Position numbers and translations under genes: made by a program
The notes under the pieces: model-generated
The model's database searches: none
What the model was told of the DNA's origin: nothing
The model's input: the letters and a program-made list of their open reading frames with translations, nothing else
In this document: positions 34,343 through 43,575 of the stretch, one piece after another
How positions within the stretch are numbered: the stretch's first letter is position 1
How the letters are laid out: each line of letters opens with the position of its first letter
Assembly: GCA_001599815.1 (NCBI GenBank)
Contig: BCIA01000004.1
Span: 1,552,862 to 1,616,861, forward strand
Source of the DNA: Furcasterigmium furcatum
Taxonomy: Eukaryota > Ascomycota > Sordariomycetes > Glomerellales > Plectosphaerellaceae
Reading direction: 5' to 3'
DNA: 64,000 nt

Positions 34343-34812
34343 TCAAAGTTTACCACAGGTCATACGATTATGATGAGGCTCAATCCAAGCTTTGGGGGAA
34401 AGGCAAAATTGACGGGCTGTGCAAGACCGACGAAGCACTCTTGGGAGTCGCTAGTTGCTCAAGGCCTGAACTCTGGGGGACTTGGCCACAGTTCAACAAT
34501 GTCGATCCAACCGGGGATTTTTCTGCTAGCGGATGAATAGAAAGTGAAAGCAGCTATTCAACCTCCGCAAAAATAACGAGAAAGTAACGCTTGACAGCCG
34601 TGGTGACTGTTGAGCGTTGGAAAAGGGGCTGAAAGGGGGGAGAGAGTACCAGGCGGCGCCATGTGGCAGGTCATGTGACAGCAAATTTGCTGTGGCCGAG
34701 ATCGCCCGCTGCTAACAAATTCCCAAGACCCGCATCATTCTCCCAGACCATGACTCTGATGGATCGATAACAGTCACGAACCCTCCGCAGGAAGACGCAG
34801 ACCGATACCGAC
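34343..34812. other. intergenic, divergent promoter region
   Basis: About 0.5 kb between the broken minus-strand gene and the Rieske gene. Nothing beyond short chance frames was seen. Confidence 0.5.
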
Positions 34813-35443
34813 ATGTCCTGGGGCTTTTTTGGGTCGTCAGCGCGGCCCGAGGCGGGCTGGTTCTCCGTCGGCCTCGTCTCCTCGTTCCCCAATCTCGGGG
34901 ATGACGATGGGAACATCCTGCAGGGTCGCACCACGTGCGGCGCGGAGTCCCGGCCGGGATGCAAGGTCTTCCATGCGCCCAAGACGGAGCCGCAGAGGGC
35001 GGAGGTCGAGATTGACGGGGAGGACTTCTTCCCGCTCGAAGAAGAGATGAAGGACCAGGTCCTCGTCTTCCAGTACAGGGGGAGATTTCACGCCGTCGAC
35101 CACGTAAGTCCCGGGACTCACTCTGCCTTGCCTTGTGGTGCATGCGACTGACGCGCCGCAGCGGTGTCCGCACTCCTCATACCCGCTGTCGCGCGGGACG
35201 CCCTTCGACATTGAGGACTTTGGCGTGGTCCTCAGCGCCGGCATCACCTGTCCGAAGCATGACTGGTCGTTTGACCTGATCACGGGCATGTCGGATCGCG
35301 CGAGGTACAAGCTGACTGTGTGGCAGACGGAGGTGCGAGAGGTCGGCGGCAAGACGCCGATCAGGCCCGGGGACGACCTCGACAAGGCCCTCGACGGGTC
35401 GAAGAAGGAGGTCTGGGTGAGGAGGAAGCCGAAGATAGGCTGA
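34813..35443 (+). CDS. Rieske [2Fe-2S] domain protein
   Basis: Two exons (34813-35103, 35162-35443; GTAAGT...GCCGCAG, 58 nt) give 190 aa. The cluster ligands are C-x-H in 'RCPHSSYPLS' (C99, H101) and C-x2-H in 'TCPKHDWSFDL' (C127, H130), 26 residues apart. There is no catalytic oxygenase domain, transmembrane helix or signal peptide. The protein therefore resembles small soluble Rieske ferredoxins (RFESD-like), which probably carry electrons to a partner oxygenase or reductase. A 2-oxoglutarate oxygenase lies 1.3 kb downstream, but those enzymes do not need a Rieske donor, so no link is claimed. Confidence 0.9.
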
Positions 35444-35719
35444 GGAAACGCAAATGGCACATCTCAAATGCATGACAAGCAAGCCTTCCGTGGTGCTCCT
35501 GGATCTTCAGGGGTACGCCGGGCCGCATCATTCGGCCGATTGGGACGACGCATGCCGCTAGCCGAAGACGCAATGGCATCACTCATCCCAAGCAACAGTC
35601 ACTCCGATGACTCAAACACCGCCAGCGTCGAGGAAGTGACACCAGCTCGGAAACTTGTCATCTCAACATAATCGACGAGCTCGGCGAAGCCCTTCATCAC
35701 CCGCGCCCGACAGCAGACC

Positions 35720-36412
35720 ATGGCAGACACCGTGCGATACCTGGTTCTCTCGAAGAGCCTCCCCTCCGATGCCAAATTCGAAGCTCTGGTCTCTCGATAC
35801 AAAGAGTTTCGCCTGCTTTCGCTGCAGCAATCGCCAGAATGCTTCGGCTCGTCGTATGCACGAGAGGCCGCTTTCCCCCCGGAAACGTGGTCATCGCGAG
35901 TCTCCAACCCCGGTGCTACGAACATCGTGGCCGTGAGCAACCCCGCATCAGCAGACGCCATCAAGCACACCAACGCTGGCGATGACTTCGACCTCCTTCT
36001 CGCCCAGGAATGGCTCGCCACGCTCACTCTCGTCGGTCCGCTAGAGCCCGAGACGGCTTTCGATCAATACAAGAAGCAGATGCACCTCGATCCTGACTTT
36101 GTATACTTCGGCAGTCCCGGATCTGGGGACGCGAAGTGGCATTTCTTCCTGAACGCGATGTACGTCATTCCCTCGGCCCGGGGGAGAGGCATCGGCCGCG
36201 GAATTGTCGAGTTTGCCAAGAAGACTGCACTCGACCAGGGGCATGGTGATAACGTGAGGGTGGTTCTCATCGTGGACTACGACAACGAGTCGGCGCGAAC
36301 GACGTACGAGAGGTGCGGGTTCGCGACAGTGCACCGGTACTGGTTCGATGATGCGCGACCGGGCAGAGGCGAGAGGACAGAGGCCGCGGTCATGCAGCTG
36401 GAGCTTCCGTGA
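35720..36412 (+). CDS. GNAT-family N-acetyltransferase
   Basis: Single exon, 230 aa, ATG in good context (GACCATGG). The acetyl-CoA-binding motif A is 'NAMYVIPSARGRGIGRGIVE' (R/Q-x2-G-x-G), followed by 'VLIVDYDNESARTTYERCGF', the usual N-x2-A-x2-Y-x2-C-G-F ending of the fold. The first 100 residues ('LLSLQQSPECFGSSYARE') are typical of fungal GNATs of unknown substrate. It should acetylate an amine on a small molecule or protein in the cytosol. It lies 276 bp after the Rieske gene on the same strand. Confidence 0.88.
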   Translation: MADTVRYLVLSKSLPSDAKFEALVSRYKEFRLLSLQQSPECFGSSYAREAAFPPETWSSRVSNPGATNIVAVSNPASADAIKHTNAGDDFDLLLAQEWLATLTLVGPLEPETAFDQYKKQMHLDPDFVYFGSPGSGDAKWHFFLNAMYVIPSARGRGIGRGIVEFAKKTALDQGHGDNVRVVLIVDYDNESARTTYERCGFATVHRYWFDDARPGRGERTEAAVMQLELP

Positions 36413-36698
36413 AGTAATATCATTTTGTCAACCAGAGCATGCACTCCGTCAGTCATTGGTCTTCGTGGTGTTGGCCTGAAGCCAGAGGCTTGGCTTGGCG
36501 GCCGTGTATCAGTGTCTATCGGTCCAGGATAACCGGCGGAGTCGCCCTATCTTCGGGACTCGCCGACGTTCCCCTCACTCACGCCGCATAGCTCACATCT
36601 ACATCATCACAGCATCGCCCTCATGCCAGGAGCTCATGAGGACAAGAAAACAGAACAGCTCATTTCCGACACGTTCAAACAAACAAAGGACCATCACA

Positions 36699-37823
36699 AT
36701 GTCAGAAACAACAACGAGCGAGCCCCCCAGGACCACCCTCCGGCTCTCCTCCGGCAACGGAACCATCACCCGGTCCATCCTCCGGACGCCGCTCCGAGAT
36801 GCCCTGTCGACCGAGATCCCGGTCATCGACATCTCCGGTGCCTTCAGCCCGGACCTGCCGGATCGCCAGGCTGTAGCCGACCGCATCCGCGCCGCCGCCA
36901 CGACCTCCGGCTTCTTCTACATCGCCCACCACGGCATCCCTGCTTCCGTCACTTCCGCCGCCCACGAGGCCTGCCTGTCCTTCTTCCGCCAGGATCTCGA
37001 CACCAAAATGCGCGCCTGGGTCGGCCATAGCCGCTACTTCAACGGCTACAAGCCCCCCGGCTCTCAGCGCATCAACAAGTCAGAGAGCATCGACAACCGC
37101 GAGACATTCAGCTGGACCTACGACCCGCGGTACGACACCGGCGTCGACGACATCGCCTCCATCCCCCCCGAGGCCATGTCCTTCCTCCGCATGGAAGACT
37201 TCCACTGGGACGCGACCGCCAACCGCCCCGAGTTCAAGGAGTCCATCATCACCTACTGGCGTTCCTGCCTCGCCCTCGCCAGGGTCCTCATCCGCTGCTT
37301 CGCCCTCTCCCTCGCCCTGCCGGAGGACTTCTTCGACGCAAAGTTCGCCTACCCCGACGCCGCCCTCGCGCTGAACTACTACCCGCCCATCCCGCAGTCA
37401 GCCCCCTCGGGGGAGGACGCCCAGGCCCAGGTGTCGATCGGCTCGCACACGGACTTCCAGCTCTTCACGATGCTCTGGCAGGACGACGTCGGCGGGCTGC
37501 AGGTGCTCAGCCGCGAGGGGCAGTGGCTCAAGGCGGCGCCGGTGCCGGGGACGTTCGTCGTCAACATCGCCGACTACATGCAGCGCATCACGAACGACCT
37601 GTACGTGAGCACGGTGCACAGGGCGCAGAACTGGAGCGGGCGCGAGCGCGTCAGCATGCCCTTCTTCTTCGGGTTCGGGCTGCACGAGAGCTGCGCCGTC
37701 GTGCAGGGCTGCGTCGGCGAGGGCGAGGCGCCCAAGTACGAGGAGATCGGGTGCGATGACTGGGTCAAGCGGCGGGCGAGGGCGATGCACAGGGTCGATT
37801 CGGATGATGAGGGGGGGAAATAG
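36699..37823 (+). CDS. 2-oxoglutarate/Fe(II)-dependent oxygenase (IPNS-like), second copy in window
   Basis: Single exon, 374 aa from the ATG at 36699; the frame is open upstream but the leader there lacks conservation. The DIOX_N part has 'EIPVIDISGAF' and 'SGFFYIAHHGIP'; the core has 'ALNYYPPIP', the H-x-D in 'GSHTDFQLFTML' (H250, D252), distal H307 ('STVHRAQN') and R-x-S in 'RERVSMPFF'. All iron and co-substrate ligands are present, so it should be active. It differs strongly from the oxygenase at 231-1363, being intron-free and longer, so it is not a recent duplicate. The substrate is unknown. Confidence 0.92.
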   Translation: MSETTTSEPPRTTLRLSSGNGTITRSILRTPLRDALSTEIPVIDISGAFSPDLPDRQAVADRIRAAATTSGFFYIAHHGIPASVTSAAHEACLSFFRQDLDTKMRAWVGHSRYFNGYKPPGSQRINKSESIDNRETFSWTYDPRYDTGVDDIASIPPEAMSFLRMEDFHWDATANRPEFKESIITYWRSCLALARVLIRCFALSLALPEDFFDAKFAYPDAALALNYYPPIPQSAPSGEDAQAQVSIGSHTDFQLFTMLWQDDVGGLQVLSREGQWLKAAPVPGTFVVNIADYMQRITNDLYVSTVHRAQNWSGRERVSMPFFFGFGLHESCAVVQGCVGEGEAPKYEEIGCDDWVKRRARAMHRVDSDDEGGK

Positions 37824-38210
37824 CCGGGGGGTTTGAGATCCGTGGTAAATATTCTGAAGAGACTGGCTACCGACTGCGCTTCCGTGTCTTCCGACTCATC
37901 AGTACGCACTCGCATTCCGGGTTGGATCAAGTACATGGGCAATGTTGTCCAAGATGCCCTGAACGGAGCGCGAGTCAAGGTCCTTGACGCTAAATGCCGC
38001 CGGCTCTCGGCCCTTGGCCAGGCCCCTTTCCCCGCGGTTCTAGCGCATAGAGCAATCACATAAAAGCTACCCCATCTCTCTGCCCGAGAGCCGCTTACCC
38101 TCTACACGCTCAAGGTCGTTCAGCGTAGGTCCTCGCTCACCATTCGGCCCCGACAAGCGTATTCCAGGGTTACCAACGACCCATGAGCCGCGGATTTCGG
38201 AGATGGGACC
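37824..38210 (+). promoter_or_regulatory. promoter of the double-cluster regulator, with two CGGCTCTCGG sites
   Basis: Between the oxygenase stop and the regulator ATG. CGGCTCTCGG stands at 38001-38010 and its exact reverse complement at 38084-38093, that is 201 and 118 bp before the ATG. Each site holds two CGG triplets in direct repeat with a 4-bp spacer, the kind of half-site bound by Zn2Cys6 proteins. The same 10-mer recurs in the sulfatase/transporter promoter, which suggests autoregulation. Confidence 0.6.
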
Positions 38211-40982
38211 ATGGACGCCTTGTCGAAAGTCCCCATACCGTTGCCCCAGAATAGTGAGTTCACCTCGGCCAACAGCCCCCCCAAAATTCCACTCCGTGCC
38301 CAGTCCTGATAGCTGACTTTCCAAAGGCTGCTTCATATGTCGTTCTAGGAAGGTCAAATGCGACAGGACATATCCTGAATGCACGCCATGTCGGCGTTTG
38401 GGTGTTCGATGCCCCGGATATGACGATGCCGCCAGCCAAGGAGCAGCCTCAAGTGCCTCCCTCAAAGACCTTCAACCTCTCGTCGACCGCGCCTACAGAG
38501 CGTCTGGAATCGAGCGAAGGCGGGCTGGGGCTTGTGTTGCCTGTCACAAGGCCAAAGCGCGATGCTCCAAAGCAATACCCAAATGTGCGAGGTGTGTGGC
38601 ACATGATTCGGAATGTGTCTACGACTCGGCCTCGAGCAAGGTTCGGAGCAAGAAGGGTTCCAAGACGTCAGACAGCGGCTTAGTGGCTCATCCTACCACC
38701 TCTGCGGAGGATCCTGGCACTTCGCCCGCCTTCAGCCTGTCTTCATCTGAAGGGGCCGACACGGGGGTGTCGACCCAAGCTGCCAGGTCCTCACTCACCA
38801 ACATGGCGGGTTACACACCCGCGGATGAGGATGGATGGTACGTACAGAATGGGTTGCGAATTTCGCATTGCGGTTTCAAATTAATTTCCCATTTATGCCT
38901 TTACTAACGCCATTGAGTAGGCTGTTCCGCGACGAGCTGCCCGCGGAACCAGTCCACCTACGCTTCCTCTTCGACCTCTACTTCTCCCGAGTACACCCTC
39001 GTAGGTGCTTGGGATTCATTTACCGTCCTGCCTGGATGCAATCTCTAGATCAAGGATCTCTTTTTGGAGACTTCGGCGAAGCCCTTGTTCTCATAGTCTG
39101 TGCACTCGGCGCGAGATGTCTCTCACCAACGACAAACACCACCCCATCACAGGCATCGTTTCGACATTGCGGTCCTATCCCAGGACAAAGATGGGTGGCC
39201 AAGGCAAAGGCGATTCTGTTGTCTACTCTAACACAATCATCTCTCCATAACCTCATGGTAAAGGTTCCTCTCCTGAGGGTTTGAGCACAAGGCTAATGAA
39301 CATACACCCAGGCACTTACACTACTTGTCGAGTACTGTTTACAGACACGTCAGTTCGCAGACGCCTTCCAATTGATCGGCAATTGCTATCGGTCCATCCG
39401 CCTTCTGTCTCTTGATAGTCCTACGCGGTATGAATCCTCGCGGGTCAAGTCCGCCGACGTGACGCAGAGAGAGTCCGAGGTGCGCCTTGTTTGGTCCTGC
39501 TACACCATGGATCAGGTTCTTGCCTCCTGTATCCAGCAGAATTCATCTCGGTGGTCGCCTCCCCGGATCCCTCTGCCAATTCCAGATAACGACTTTCTCG
39601 CCCAAATACCCTCGAGTACCCCGATACCTGAGGATCTCGATGCCTTTGCTGCTGCGTCCGGTTCCGGGTGTCTGAGCTTAAGAGCGCACTTTGTCTACCT
39701 CGTCAGTCTTCGGAGCAAAGTCCTCAGGTGCGTTGCATCTAGAATCAGACCATTCTTGTTGGTCGCAAACACACACATGATCGGTTTTCTAACAGAGCGT
39801 AGGATGGTCCGGCAGACCATGAACCTAGAGACTTTAACGTCCCAGCAATCTCCATGCTTACAACTGATCAACGAGCTGGATACGTGGTACAATGCGCTTC
39901 CAGAACCCCTCCTCCTATCCTCGCGCCGCATCTATGCATTAAAGGAGATGAAGACGCTATCCGCAACCATGGGTCTGCATCTCGCATATCATGCTGCCGT
40001 AGCTGGCTTGACGAGAGTGTCACTGCCCGGGTTTACCTTCCCGTTGGCCGCCACGATGCGGCGAGCCCCAGCCGCTTTTGTCAGCCAGTGCCAAAGCAGA
40101 TGCCTCTATCACTCTAACGAGATATCCAGACTCGTCGAAATGGCTCTTCCTCATAGGGCGGAACCCTTCGATGATGCCATCTGCGGCGTTGCTGCCTTCG
40201 AGGCGTCCAAGGTTCAGATCATCCATGCGGCTACCATCCAACATGGGAGCCCGGCGGCTATGGCGGCTGCTGAGCGCTGCATCCGGACAAACATTGCTCT
40301 CATGGAGATGACATCCGCGGGCTCCAAGCTTCTTCCTGTTAGTATATTTGGCTTCTCTGCATGGTATGTTGGGCACCCTGCTAACCCTGTGATCTAGATA
40401 CAAATTATCATCGCTCTTCTCCAGCAACACTCATTCACAGACCTCGCGCAGTCCATGAGAAAGAAACTTGGGTCTCGGTATGTGGCCGGCGCCAAATGCA
40501 CCCTTCGACATTTAGTTCACTGACATGCTCCTAGGTCACCCGGAGAGCGGTCCGCCAACGACTTGAACGGCTCCGTCGAAGATTTCTACTTGACGGCCAT
40601 AGCCCCCTTTCGAATCGCCCAGGAGGAGCTCCAGGCCTCTGACCTCTCACCACCCGCACCCATGGATAGCGCCGGCATTAGCGATCAAGGTCCAGGAACA
40701 GCACCTCCCATCATGTCAACCATGCCGAGCCTTTTGTCGCAACACGAAGACATCGATATGACGACTCCAGGAGCTGGGTGGGAACAGATTGAAGGCAACT
40801 CTGTCTCGGAAAGCCAAAGCTTGATGCTCTCGAACATGGAGGTCTTTGGCCTCCCTGACCTTCCCATCGCGGATTTCATGGATGACGGGGCAAATTATCT
40901 GATATGGGATCACGAGGGGCTCGGAACCAGGTCAGGGATGGACTTTGGTGACGAAGGGGCCCAACAGCACTATTCAGAATAA
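38211..40982 (+). CDS. transcription factor with two tandem Zn2Cys6 clusters
   Basis: Six exons (38211-38253, 38327-38837, 38921-39257, 39312-40337, 40398-40477, 40535-40982) give 814 aa. Two complete Zn2Cys6 clusters, each C-x2-C-x6-C-x6-C-x2-C-x6-C, lie at C16-C43 ('CFICRSRKVKC' then 'CTPCRRLGVRC') and C84-C111 ('CVACHKAKARC' then 'CARCVAHDSEC'), joined by a 40-residue linker. One cluster per protein is the rule. A fungal-specific regulatory region follows: 'AEPVHLRFLFDLYFSRVHP', then 'SIRLLSLDSPTRY' and 'VWSCYTMDQVLA'. The C-terminal part is acidic and probably activating. It is convergent with the sulfatase gene, 74 bp away, and is its likely regulator. The first exon rests on a GTGAGT donor and a CTGAC branch restoring the frame; the other exons are firmer. 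Confidence 0.85.
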
Positions 40983-41056
40983 GAGACCAGAAAGACGCGC
41001 GGTCAATGACAGCCTCAATTTGTTGCCCTGGCTGTCCGTCCTAAGGATTTAACTAC

Positions 41057-42797
41057 CTAACCCCGTGCGTAGTTGAAGACGAACGGGTAGTCTAGAATCC
41101 CTGTTTCCGCGTAGTAAACTTCCCAACATTCGATGAGCTCTTTCAACTTCTCGGGCTCCTTCTCGCCGAGATCGACCTGCTCTCCGGGGTCATCCTCTAC
41201 ATGGTAGAGTTCCCATTTGCCCTCTCCACGCGGGGGATGCATCCAAACAGCCTTCCAGGGCCCTTTTCGTATCGCGCGGAGCCCAACGAGCTCCCAGCCG
41301 TGGACATGCTCATTCTCGTCGTGGACAGAAGTACCCTTGTAGTCACCCGAGCCGAGATGCGAGACCCATGATTTGCCCCTCACCTCCTCGACTTCTCTGC
41401 CATGGAAAGTCTTTCCGGGATGCTTGACACCGGCGAGCTCTAGTACCGTGGGTACCACATCCATGACTGTGGTAAAGGAGTGTGTGATAGCATCAGGTAC
41501 TGTGTTCTCGAACCCCGGATAGCGCACAATGCAGGGACATCTGATCCCACCTTCGGTAGGCCAGGCTTTCCATCCTCGAGACGGCGCTGTCGATGCCGAT
41601 GCCCACCGGGGACCGTACCAGGTGAACGAAGTTTCCGACCCAATGTTGTCGAGGCTGTTGTCGTAGTATGCGTGAATGATGTCCGCCATGGTGGTTTCGT
41701 TGCCCATCACAGGCAGAGCCTCGAGCATGACGCCTTCTGCGCCGTTGTCGGACATGAACATGACGAAGGTGTTGTCCAGCTCGCCTGTTGATTCAAGGTA
41801 GTCAATGACCCGGCCGATTCCCTCATCCATAGCATCCACCATGCCCGCATAGACCTCCATCTTGCGGACGCTCTCTTTTCTCTCCATTTCGGGCAAGTCT
41901 TCCCAGCTTTTCTCGATTCCCAAGCCCTCGGGCTTGGCTGGGGTCACGTCTTTCGGAACGAGTCCGAGATCCTTCAGACGCTGGACGCGACGCTCGCCGA
42001 GCTTTTCCGGGCCGTCGTCGTAGACACCGCTGTATTTCTGCCACTTCTCCTTGGGTGCCTGCAGTGGCCAATGGGGAGCCAAGTAGGAGAGGTAAGCAAA
42101 GAACGGCTGCTCCTTTTCCTCCTCGGTTCTATCCCTCAAAAATCCGAGCATGCGGTTAGTCGTGTACGTAGTGGAGTAGAAGTCCTTGGGGACTTCCGTC
42201 TCCCTGTTCATATACCGATCGCCGTCCATCCAGAGCTGGTTGCGCCATGGCAATTTGTACTTGGGGTCCTGGAATTGAGGCTCGTAGTTGAAGTGATTTC
42301 CCGAGCCAGCCAGGTACGAGAAGACCTTGTCAAATCCACGCGCTGCCGGGGCATGCTCTTTCTTCATCCCAAGGTGCCTAGTTCTAGTTGTTAGCCGTAT
42401 GAGACTTGTTGAAGATCTGAGATACCCAGTCTCACCATTTCCCGCTCAGGATATTCAGGTAACCTTCATCTTTGAGAATTTCTGGTAGAGCGGCCACACG
42501 AAAGTTGAGATAGCCCTCGTACCCGGACTTTCCCTTGAAGAAATCCGCATTGCGTGCCATGTGCTCTGCCAGCTGACCCAGTCCTGCGATATGGTGATCT
42601 GTGCCTGTCAACAGCATAGACCTGGTCGGCGAACAAGCTGCGGCCGTGTGAAAGTTGGTCATTCGAATACCATCCTTCGCCAGCTTCTGGAGAGCGGGGG
42701 TACTGATTTCACCCCCGTATGGAGAGATGTCGCTGAACCCAAGATCATCGGCGATGACGAACAGAAAGTTCGGGCGTTTCACCTTTGTTGCTGGCAT
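41057..42797 (-). CDS. arylsulfatase-type sulfatase, intracellular
   Basis: Two exons (42797-42436, 42377-41057; 58-nt intron) give 560 aa. The sulfatase signature 'CSPTRSMLLTG' (C55) carries the cysteine converted to formylglycine; metal ligands lie in 'IADDLGFSD' (D17, D18) and 'MSDNGAEG'. 'LSGKWHLG' (restored by splicing) and 'PHWPLQAP' are also family motifs. No signal peptide is present, so it should act in the cytosol on imported sulfate esters. The ATG at 42797 was preferred to 42851 because family members start just before 'RPNFLFVIADD'. It shares a 778-bp divergent promoter with a sugar-porter-type transporter, which may import its substrate, and faces the double-cluster regulator. 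Confidence 0.93.
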
Positions 42798-43575
42798 CTT
42801 TTCAGTTTTCGTGAATGATTTCGTGTATGAAGCAATACGGATTGGATGCAAGTGAACTTGTAGGAGAATTCATGATTAGGGCACCCTCAATGATAAATTG
42901 TGGTAATTACTCCGTGTTGCCTGCACGGTTCCCAAGCGGACCATGAGGGATCGATCATCCTGGGAGGCTGAATTGCGCAGGCACGAGAGCCGGGGCCGTC
43001 CCCGGCACGAGCTCCGAGGCTCTCGGGTGCCAAGGACCGGCTCTCGGTCTCGGAGCAGAGTATTGTGGGGCTGGCTGCGGCTCTCGGCGTAATCAACGCC
43101 AAGTCGTCGATGACCACGACGAAGCTCGACGACGTGGGTATAGCCGTCCAGCGGCATCCCCATGATCTCAACCTTTTTTCCGGGTGTCAAGTGGTCAATC
43201 AGAGTGAGTCTTTCTCGGAACCATTCGGGGCTTGGGCCTCTCTCCCCACGTGTTTCCCCATGGGAACCTCCTCACACGGCTCACCAGCTTGCTGCATCTC
43301 CAGCTGATACTCGGAACCGGAGATCCAGGCCCCCCCAACACATCGGAAGGGCCACTGAATCGTGTCCGCCACTTCTCCACTGTCGATTGCGACAATCACC
43401 CATGTCCATCACGTCTTCAGCTCGGCCAGCCGTCTGCAACGACATATAAAGCCCCAAATCCTCAAGGATTTCCAGAGTTCAACAGACATCCTGCCAGAAA
43501 CATTTCTTGCTACAGACTCCCTCTTCCGACTGTTTCCTACCTACTGCTGGGCCTTCTGCCAGCCAACCAAATACG
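42798..43575. promoter_or_regulatory. divergent sulfatase/transporter promoter with CGGCTCTCGG sites
   Basis: Exact CGGCTCTCGG copies stand at 43038-43047 and 43078-43087. One-mismatch copies stand at 43017-43026 (AGGCTCTCGG) and, inverted, at 42983-42992 (ACGAGAGCCG). Overlapping the inverted copy is a 7-bp inverted repeat GCCGGGG-CCGT-CCCCGGC (about 42989-43006). The sites are 186-290 bp from the sulfatase ATG and 489-593 bp from the transporter ATG. They match those in the regulator's own promoter. Confidence 0.6.
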
